A DNA stretch of 33,599 nt from Saprospiraceae bacterium (GTDB lineage Bacteria; Bacteroidota; Bacteroidia; Chitinophagales; Saprospiraceae): NCBI GenBank assembly GCA_023300665.1, contig JALZUU010000457.1, forward strand, positions 1-33,599. The letters run 5' to 3'. The notes under the pieces were generated by a model, which saw nothing but the letters and a program-made list of their open reading frames with translations, was not told the DNA's origin and did no database searches. This document shows, piece after piece, positions 27,075 through 33,599 of the stretch; the stretch's first letter is position 1; every line of letters starts with the position of its first letter. The position numbers and the translations under genes were made by a program.

Positions 27075-27227
27075 ATTTTAGTTAAAAAAAATAACACATC
27101 AAATATGTGACTTAATAGCTGATTTATGGTCAGATTATATAGGGGATATTAGTTAATATTAATTTTCCAATGTGTTTAGGGAAAATTTTCCACAACTACG
27201 TTTTTTAAAAAAATAAAAAGATCGCTT

Positions 27228-27920
27228 ATGAATATGGATTATATGATTTATTACGCTATTGCTGGTATTATGACCATGATTGGTGCCGCAGTAAGTGGGC
27301 GTTTAAAATCAAAATTTGCTCAATACAGCAAAGTTCCTTTAAGTAAAGGACAAAGTGGAAAAGATATTGCTGCCGAAATGCTAGCGTATTATGGCATCAG
27401 TGATGTAAAAATTGTTCGAGGCCAAGGAACTTTAACTGATCACTACAATCCAGTGACAAAAACAGTTTCTTTAAGCCCAGATGTACATGATGGCCGACAC
27501 GTAGCAGCAGCAGCGGTAGCCGCACATGAGTGTGGACACGCTGTTCAGCACGCTGAAGCTTACTCGTTTTTGACGATGCGCTCTAAGCTAGTCCCTATGG
27601 TAAAAGTAGCTTCAATTGCCCAAGGATATGGATTAATGATCGCGTTAATGATGGCGGGTTCAATTCCTCAACTATTACTTGCAGTGATCGTTGCTTTTGC
27701 TGTAACTAGCTTGTTTGCTTTTATCACACTTCCAGTTGAATTTGATGCAAGTAAACGTGCATTAGTTTGGCTCGATGAAAGTGGAGCAACGGCTGGAGCG
27801 GAACAAGAAGGTGCTAAAGATGCCTTATGGTGGGCGGCGATGACTTATGTTTCTGCTGCTATGTCTTCACTAGTAATTCTTGTATACTTGCTTTTCCGTT
27901 ACGCAGGTACTAGACGATAA
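27228..27920 (+). CDS. Zinc metallopeptidase, YugP family membrane protein
   Basis: VAAHECGHAVQHAEAYSFLTMRSKLVP (HExGH), several TM helices, LPVEFDASKRAL motif. Confidence 0.93.
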   Translation: MNMDYMIYYAIAGIMTMIGAAVSGRLKSKFAQYSKVPLSKGQSGKDIAAEMLAYYGISDVKIVRGQGTLTDHYNPVTKTVSLSPDVHDGRHVAAAAVAAHECGHAVQHAEAYSFLTMRSKLVPMVKVASIAQGYGLMIALMMAGSIPQLLLAVIVAFAVTSLFAFITLPVEFDASKRALVWLDESGATAGAEQEGAKDALWWAAMTYVSAAMSSLVILVYLLFRYAGTRR

Positions 27921-27970
27921 AATATTTCCTTTGGGAGTTCTTAAATAGAATCATTTTCAGAGGTTATTAA

Positions 27971-28013
27971 AAAGCCCTAAAAACTGAATTACCAGTTTTT
28001 AGGGTTTTATTTT
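27971..28013 (+). terminator. Intrinsic terminator after the metallopeptidase gene
   Basis: CCCTAAAAACTG-aattac-CAGTTTTTAGGG followed by TTTTATTTT. Confidence 0.85.
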
Positions 28014-28185
28014 GATCCTCGCCGATTTTAATATAACTTAGCATTCCCAAAATTGAAAAAAAATATTAGAATAATTTTATTAGACTTTATTTTAATGTAA
28101 ATAGTGGTACATTAGGAATGCTTTTTGCAAAGCCAATGACTACTAACACGAAGGAAATATTCAATTTTATAGCCTCTAAAATACT

Positions 28186-28941
28186 ATGAGTACAAAGAAA
28201 AAACGATTCGTCTTTACGGAATTTAAGACCCTGCAACACACTAGTTTTGAAAAGCTCGAAAAAGTTTGTGATAAACTTTTCGTTCTAATTAGACCAGAAG
28301 AACAACAAATTCCTTTTCCATTAGTTTTAGCCATGCAACGAATGGGAAAAAATGCAAAATGGGTCATGGCCAAATCTACGAATGCTGGTTCTCTCGAATT
28401 TCACCTTTCTTTTTTATTAGGAAAATTAGATGAAAAACTCGACGAAGAAATCGAATTCGCTATCTTATCTGGTTCTACCAATTTAGATACTGTTATTGAT
28501 TTTATCAACCAAAGCGGAAGAAGTTGCCTTAGAGTAACCGTCGAAGAGACAGAAGCAGAATACGAAACAGAAGAAATAGAAGGAAATAGTTATCTGATTA
28601 ATGAAGAAGTAGAATACGAAACAGAAACTGATCTGCAGATTGATCTTAGTGAACCTTCTAGCAGTAAAACAAAAGAAATAAATACGCAGACCACAAACCT
28701 GTCTACTACTACTTCTAATGTTATTAATAAACAAGATATTGAAACTAAAGCATTAGAAACGGTACAACGATTACAGTACACTGGGAATCGGCCTGCTGAA
28801 GTAATTTTATTAAGAGATTATATTGCGCTATTCCATCAAGGAATTGAAGACGACGACGGACAAGCAGACCAAATTATTAATAAATTGGTCGAAAACAAGC
28901 AAATTGAAGTCCGCAAAGGAATTATTAAATACAATTTTTAA
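28186..28941 (+). CDS. Divergent PIN7/NYN-like domain protein with C-terminal wHTH-like region (tentative)
   Basis: KLFVLIRPEEQQIPFPLVLAMQRMGKNAKWVMAKSTNAGSLEFHLSFLLGKLDEKLDEEIEFAILSGSTNLDTVIDFINQSGRSCLRV follows the PIN7-type pattern; C-terminal VILLRDYIALFHQGIEDDDGQADQIINKLVENKQIEVRKGIIKYNF resembles a winged helix. Confidence 0.6.
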   Translation: MSTKKKRFVFTEFKTLQHTSFEKLEKVCDKLFVLIRPEEQQIPFPLVLAMQRMGKNAKWVMAKSTNAGSLEFHLSFLLGKLDEKLDEEIEFAILSGSTNLDTVIDFINQSGRSCLRVTVEETEAEYETEEIEGNSYLINEEVEYETETDLQIDLSEPSSSKTKEINTQTTNLSTTTSNVINKQDIETKALETVQRLQYTGNRPAEVILLRDYIALFHQGIEDDDGQADQIINKLVENKQIEVRKGIIKYNF

Positions 28942-28953
28942 ATCATAACTATT

Positions 28954-29517
28954 ATGCACGAAGAAGTAATAGCAACTATCAAAAAGGCAGAAAAAGGAAT
29001 GCACGAAACAGTCGAACATCTCGAAAACGAGTTGCTCAAGGTTCGTGCAGGTAAAGCTTCGCCTTCCATGTTAAACGGTCTAATGGTCGATTATTATGGA
29101 TCGCCAACACCACTTAATCAAGTGGCAAATATCATTCTTTCTGATTCTAGAACCATCAGCATTCAACCGTGGGAAAAACCCATGATCGGCCCAATTGAGA
29201 AATCTATCTTTGAAGCTAATCTAGGAATTACGCCTCAAAACAACGGAGAAATGGTGATTCTAAATATTCCACCGTTAACGGAGGAACGAAGAAAAGATCT
29301 AGTTAAAAAATCCAAATCTTTGGGAGAAGAAGCAAAAGTTTCTATTCGTAATAACCGTCAAAAAGCAATGGACTTTATCAAACGGTCCGTAAAAGATGGA
29401 TATCCTGAAGATCAGGGTAAACGAAAAGAAAGTGAGGTGCAAGAAGAAGTAGAAAAATTCAACGCTAAGATCGCTAAGATGATCGAATCAAAAGAAAAAG
29501 ATATCATGACGATATAA
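28954..29517 (+). CDS. frr: Ribosome recycling factor
   Basis: LLKVRAGKASPSMLNGLMVDYYGSPTPLNQVANI; PPLTEERRKDLVKKSKSLGEEAKVSIRNNRQKAMD. Confidence 0.98.
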   Translation: MHEEVIATIKKAEKGMHETVEHLENELLKVRAGKASPSMLNGLMVDYYGSPTPLNQVANIILSDSRTISIQPWEKPMIGPIEKSIFEANLGITPQNNGEMVILNIPPLTEERRKDLVKKSKSLGEEAKVSIRNNRQKAMDFIKRSVKDGYPEDQGKRKESEVQEEVEKFNAKIAKMIESKEKDIMTI

Positions 29518-29530
29518 GAATATTTAGTCT

Positions 29531-30370
29531 TTATTTAGACTTAGTATTCATTTCAAATATTTTTAAAGAAGGACCGGTTCTCACGTAGAGTCGGTCTTTT
29601 TCTATACGTACCAATTGCTCAGAATCTAGTGGCAATCCTAAATCCATCGAACGAGTTTGAAGCGATTTTAAATTAAAGACATGGATTTGGCCATCCTGCC
29701 AATAAATCAATTGTTCATCAATCACCTGAAATTGAGTGAGACCTTTGACATCAACCGTTTTGGTATAATTACCAAATAAATCAAAAAGTAGAATTCCAAC
29801 CTCTGGATCATTGACGTACAATATATTGCTTCGCTCTAGAATGAAATTGGGAGCTAATGTTTTTCCCAACACTAGATTAATATTATTACTCTCTTCTATT
29901 ACTTTTCCATTACGATCTATCTTCTTTAAAATAAATCTTATATCATCATAAAGCCATAGATTATTATCACTAGAAATCCCCACTGCTTGCACATCAATTA
30001 CATCCAAATCAAATAAATCAAAAGCACCTGTTTCGCTCAGTGTCCTATCCAATAAAATTACCCTTCTAAAATCTGGATAAAACAATAATAAATTAAACGG
30101 ATCGGTGGCGTCAATAAAGGTGAGATTACCTAACGTATTATTATTATAACGAAATTGGATCTGCCCCGTTGGTGTATATTTAACTACTTCATTGGTATTT
30201 GTTACGGTATAAACATTCCGTAATTGATCCGTAGTAAACACCGGTGAAGTGATTTCTAAGGTATGTAGTAACGAATAATTCAACGGCTTATCTGATTGCC
30301 CCACCACCAAAAATGGCAGTAAGCACAAAATCCAAAACCCCACTATTTTATACTTTAATAATTTTTCCAT
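29531..30370 (-). CDS. Hypothetical secreted beta-propeller-like protein
   Basis: Start likely at 30370 (MEKLLKYKIVGFWILCLLPFLVVGQ signal peptide); repeated beta-rich NEVVKYTPTGQIQF-type segments. Overlaps the 3' end of lpxH by 23 nt. Confidence 0.65.
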   Translation of the reverse strand: MEKLLKYKIVGFWILCLLPFLVVGQSDKPLNYSLLHTLEITSPVFTTDQLRNVYTVTNTNEVVKYTPTGQIQFRYNNNTLGNLTFIDATDPFNLLLFYPDFRRVILLDRTLSETGAFDLFDLDVIDVQAVGISSDNNLWLYDDIRFILKKIDRNGKVIEESNNINLVLGKTLAPNFILERSNILYVNDPEVGILLFDLFGNYTKTVDVKGLTQFQVIDEQLIYWQDGQIHVFNLKSLQTRSMDLGLPLDSEQLVRIEKDRLYVRTGPSLKIFEMNTKSK

Positions 30371-31121
30371 GATCATTTTCAAAAAATTTAATGGTAAATT
30401 CTTTTCCATCAAATACGCCATAAGAGCAAGTATGCAACCATTCTCCTAGGTTTATATAACGTCCTGATTGCTGATTTAGCGTACAATCGATGGTCAAATG
30501 TCGATGTCCAAAAATAAAATAATCAATCGCAGGGTCCGCCTTATAGGTATTGGCAAAAATAGCCAACCATTCCTTCTCTGGCCCTTGAAAAGCAGGAATT
30601 CCATGCTCCATCTCTCGACTTTTACCGGAAGAAAACTGCATCAACCAAAGCGCAAAATTAGGGTGAAGTCGCGCATATAACCACTGGCAAAGTGGATTCG
30701 ATAGTATTTTTTTCAAAAATTTATACCCATGATCTCCTGGGCCTAATCCATCACCATGACCGATAAAAAAGTTTTTAGTCCCAAATTTTCGCGTAATCGG
30801 TGCTCGATAGATTGGAATTTCTAATTCTTTTTCAAAATAATCAAACATCCACATATCGTGATTCCCGGTAAAAAAATAAATATCGATCCCTTCATCTCGC
30901 AATTCCCGCAATTTTCCAAAAAACCGCAAATACCCTCTCGGTACGACCGTCTTATATTCGAACCAAAAGTCAAAAATATCCCCAACCAAATAAATCGCCG
31001 CTGCGTCTACTCGGATCATCTCCAACCAACGAACAATCTGCTTTTCTCTTTCTCGACTGGTTAATTTCCCATCCGAACCTAAATGAAAATCTGAGGCAAA
31101 ATATATTTTATCTTTATTCAT
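30348..31121 (-). CDS. lpxH: UDP-2,3-diacylglucosamine diphosphatase-like metallophosphoesterase
   Basis: FASDFHLGSDG, YLVGDIFDFWFEY, FTGNHDMWMFDYFEKEL, IGHGDGLGPGDHGYKFLKKIL, FGHRH. Confidence 0.9.
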   Translation of the reverse strand: MNKDKIYFASDFHLGSDGKLTSREREKQIVRWLEMIRVDAAAIYLVGDIFDFWFEYKTVVPRGYLRFFGKLRELRDEGIDIYFFTGNHDMWMFDYFEKELEIPIYRAPITRKFGTKNFFIGHGDGLGPGDHGYKFLKKILSNPLCQWLYARLHPNFALWLMQFSSGKSREMEHGIPAFQGPEKEWLAIFANTYKADPAIDYFIFGHRHLTIDCTLNQQSGRYINLGEWLHTCSYGVFDGKEFTIKFFENDHGKIIKV

Positions 31122-31355
31122 TCTTGTTATTAGCTGGTTGGTCAGTTGGCTGATTAGCTAGTTGGCTTCCATCTATCGTGTAAAAAATCTACATTTTAGG
31201 AATTTAACTAGCATTAAAGCTGTTTGTCATATGTTCAAAATTCTTTCACTTAGAACTTAATAAGCACTACCTTTGCTTCTAGAATTTGTTCGTAAACAAA
31301 ACTCTAAATTAGAAATAATTTATAGAAGTTGTTTAATAACCATAAAGACAAAAAA

Positions 31356-32144
31356 ATGAATTTAGATCTAACTGGAAAAAATGCCCTCGTTTGTGGTGGC
31401 AGTAAAGGAATTGGAAAGGCTACGGCCATTGAATTGGCCTTACTTGGTGCCAATGTGACCATCGTTTCTCGTACCGCTGAAACACTCAGTGATGCCGTTA
31501 ACGAATTAGCCATCGTCGCCGACAAACAAGACCATGATTTTTTGGTAGCTGACTTTACGGATCAAGCGGATTTACGTAAAAAAATCACCGGACTTCTCAC
31601 CATCAAGCCTATTCATATTCTCATCAACAATACCGGAGGGCCACCATCTGGACCGATTTTGAATGCTTCTCCAGAGGCATTTATAACGGCTTTTAATAAT
31701 CACTTGATTTGTAATCAGCTATTGGCATCTACCGTGGTTAAAGGAATGATCAAAGAAGAATATGGTAGAATTATCAATATTATTTCGACTTCTGTCAAAC
31801 AACCAATTACTGGACTCGCGGTCTCAAATACGATCCGTGGTGCCGTAGCTAACTGGTCAAAGACGCTAGCAAATGAATTAGGTCCACATGGAATTACCGT
31901 CAATAATTTACTGCCAGGCTCTACTTCTACTGGACGATTAGAGGATATCTTTAATGCTCGGGCCACAAAGAATGGAACAACTCGCGACGAAGAGGCTGCC
32001 AAAATGAAGAAGACTGTTCCTTTAGGTCGCTTTGCTACCCCTGCTGAAATTGGATCGGCCGTTGCTTTTTTGGCCAGCCCAGCCGCAGCTTATATTTCAG
32101 GGACGAACTTGGTAGTGGATGGAGGACGAACGAAATCGCTTTAG
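31356..32144 (+). CDS. SDR family oxidoreductase
   Basis: TGKNALVCGGSKGIGKATA nucleotide-binding motif, NNTGGPPSG, C-terminal SGTNLVVDGGRTKSL. ATG at 31356 fits the family start better than 31329. Confidence 0.94.
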   Translation: MNLDLTGKNALVCGGSKGIGKATAIELALLGANVTIVSRTAETLSDAVNELAIVADKQDHDFLVADFTDQADLRKKITGLLTIKPIHILINNTGGPPSGPILNASPEAFITAFNNHLICNQLLASTVVKGMIKEEYGRIINIISTSVKQPITGLAVSNTIRGAVANWSKTLANELGPHGITVNNLLPGSTSTGRLEDIFNARATKNGTTRDEEAAKMKKTVPLGRFATPAEIGSAVAFLASPAAAYISGTNLVVDGGRTKSL

Positions 32145-32149
32145 GAGGA

Positions 32150-32461
32150 TAATGAATAATGGGTTAATGAATAATGTGGTAATGAATAATTAATAATGCC
32201 TGCGATCGTGTAAAGTGAAGAGGAGGAAATAAATTTTATTGATTGGCCTGTTTGCCATTCACTAATTATATTCCAGATACAAAAATTTGGCTCCTTATTT
32301 AAAATTACTGGCTCATTTTCTCAGCTGTAAAACTTAAAAAAATCAATCAGTTAACTAACATTTTTTTACACTTAGCAAATTTTGCAAACTTGATTCTTAA
32401 TAAAACGATCGCAGGCATTATTCATTAAAAAATTATTAATTCTTCATTATTCATCAAAAAC
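32150..32461. repeat. Inverted-repeat-bounded intergenic element
   Basis: AATAATGCCTGCGATCGT (32192-32209) and its perfect inverse ACGATCGCAGGCATTATT (32405-32422), each flanked outward by AATGAATAAT/ATTATTCATT repeats up to the neighbouring genes. Confidence 0.65.
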
Positions 32462-32863
32462 ATGAAATTAGAACATATCGGAATTGCCGTCAAAGACCTA
32501 GAAGCCGCCAATGACTTATACGCACTCCTAATCGGTAAAAAACATTATAAAATTGAGACGGTTGAATCAGAACAAGTCAATACTTCTTTTTTTAAAACTG
32601 GATCTTCTAAAATAGAATTGTTAGAAGCGACTGGGCCAGAAAGTGCGATTGCTCGGCATATCGAAAAGAGGGGAGAAGGTATCCACCATATCGCATTTGA
32701 AGTCAAAGATATTTATGCAGAGATGGAGCGATTAAAAAAAGAAGGTTTTCGATTACTTAATGAAAAACCTAAACGCGGCGCGGATAATAAACTCGTCTGT
32801 TTCATCCATCCTAAATCTGCCAATAGTGTCCTAGTTGAACTCTGCCAACGAATCGTTGAATAA
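32462..32863 (+). CDS. mce: Methylmalonyl-CoA epimerase
   Basis: MKLEHIGIAVKDLEAANDLYALLIG... GEGIHHIAFEVKDIYAEMERLKKEGFRLLNEKPKRGADNKLVCFIHPKSANSVLVELCQ. Confidence 0.94.
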   Translation: MKLEHIGIAVKDLEAANDLYALLIGKKHYKIETVESEQVNTSFFKTGSSKIELLEATGPESAIARHIEKRGEGIHHIAFEVKDIYAEMERLKKEGFRLLNEKPKRGADNKLVCFIHPKSANSVLVELCQRIVE

Positions 32864-33599
32864 TGGAACTTCATCATTATTTAATTGCCATCATCGGTGG
32901 TGGCATTGCTGGTGTTATTAATACACTTGCGGGCAACGGATCTGCTATTACGTTAACCATTTTGACAGAGGTCTTAGGTCTTCCGCCCAATCTTGCTAAT
33001 GGGACCAATCGCGTGGGCATATTCACTCAAACGGCAGCAGGTAGTTGGATTTTTTATAAAAACGGAAAACTCGATTTGAATCGAAGTTGGGTCTATGGTA
33101 TTCCTACGATTATTGGAGCTATCTTTGGTGTCTTGGTCGCAGTCTGGGTGAGCAATGAGCAATTTAAACAGGTTTTTAGTTTTATGATGGTGGCGATGTT
33201 TTTAGTCATCCTCGTCAAACCCAAACGTTGGCTTCGCGAAACAGACCTGACCGTCAAACGCAATTATTGGTTGATTATTCCCGCTTTTTTAGCACTTGGT
33301 TTTTATGGTGGTTTTATCCAAATGGGAATGGGTATTTTCTTTTTAGCGGTCATGGTACTTGGCGCTCGACATAGCATGACGGATGCAAACGCGCTCAAAA
33401 GTTTCGTCATTATGGCGTATACCATTTTCGTCATTGCCATCTTTCAATGGAAAGGATTGATCGACTGGAAGATGGGCGCACTGATGGCCGTAGGACAAAC
33501 GACGGGTGGCTGGTGGGCCGCCACTTTTGCTTCCAATTATAAACATGCGAACTTATGGGCATATCGCTTGTTAGTAGTTATTGTCACTTTTGCCATCAT
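32863..33599 (+). CDS. Sulfite exporter TauE/SafE family protein (truncated by window end)
   Basis: ATG at 32863 overlaps the mce TAA by 1 nt (TAATG); MELHHYLIAIIGGGIAGVINTLAGNGSAITLTILTEVLGLPPNLANGTNRVGIFTQTAAGS is TauE/SafE-like; open to the window end so absent from the ORF track. Confidence 0.88.
   Translation, partial: MELHHYLIAIIGGGIAGVINTLAGNGSAITLTILTEVLGLPPNLANGTNRVGIFTQTAAGSWIFYKNGKLDLNRSWVYGIPTIIGAIFGVLVAVWVSNEQFKQVFSFMMVAMFLVILVKPKRWLRETDLTVKRNYWLIIPAFLALGFYGGFIQMGMGIFFLAVMVLGARHSMTDANALKSFVIMAYTIFVIAIFQWKGLIDWKMGALMAVGQTTGGWWAATFASNYKHANLWAYRLLVVIVTFAI

Noticed and set aside
27180-27191. GGAAAATTTTCC palindrome upstream of the metallopeptidase gene
   Set aside because: Short and made mostly of A/T; expected by chance in an AT-rich intergenic region, no other supporting evidence.
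1-33599. CRISPR arrays, tRNA/rRNA genes, prophage or toxin-antitoxin/defence islands
   Set aside because: No regularly spaced repeats, no tRNA-like T-loop/acceptor arrangement in intergenic regions, and no phage or defence gene products among the ORFs read.

Overview
AT-rich window of about 33.6 kb from a Bacteroidota genome, probably Saprospirales/Lewinella-like. The lineage call rests on T9SS sorting domains, DUF2480, DUF5916, a Rho with an RDD-rich insertion, and TAnnTTTG promoter-like motifs. Most of the window is chromosomal housekeeping: radA, a DksA/TraR-like protein, scpB, a lytic transglycosylase, an aminopeptidase P, a DUF885 protein, rho, serS, a Zn-metallopeptidase, frr, lpxH, an SDR oxidoreductase, mce and a TauE-like exporter cut by the window end. 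A secreted-protein segment (16.8-23.3 kb) carries a T9SS glycosidase-like protein, a T9SS endonuclease I, a DUF5916 protein and a His-rich lipoprotein. I see no CRISPR array, tRNA, rRNA, prophage or transposase. The observations I would look at first are: (i) a likely Rof (Rho-binding antiterminator) gene heading an apparent operon with a TonB receptor and a TPR/coiled-coil class III adenylate cyclase, in the same window as rho; (ii) a PIN7/NYN-like protein directly upstream of frr whose catalytic acidic positions look degenerate; (iii) a membrane protein whose N-terminal domain resembles FAIM, followed by a DUF3592-like outer domain; (iv) two candidate short structured RNAs ending in terminator-like hairpins; (v) inverted-repeat intergenic elements abutting gene boundaries; (vi) a recent 89-bp duplication in the Rho disordered insertion; (vii) an unannotated 58-aa two-helix membrane protein. 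Family calls are from reading translations and remembered motifs; no searches were run.
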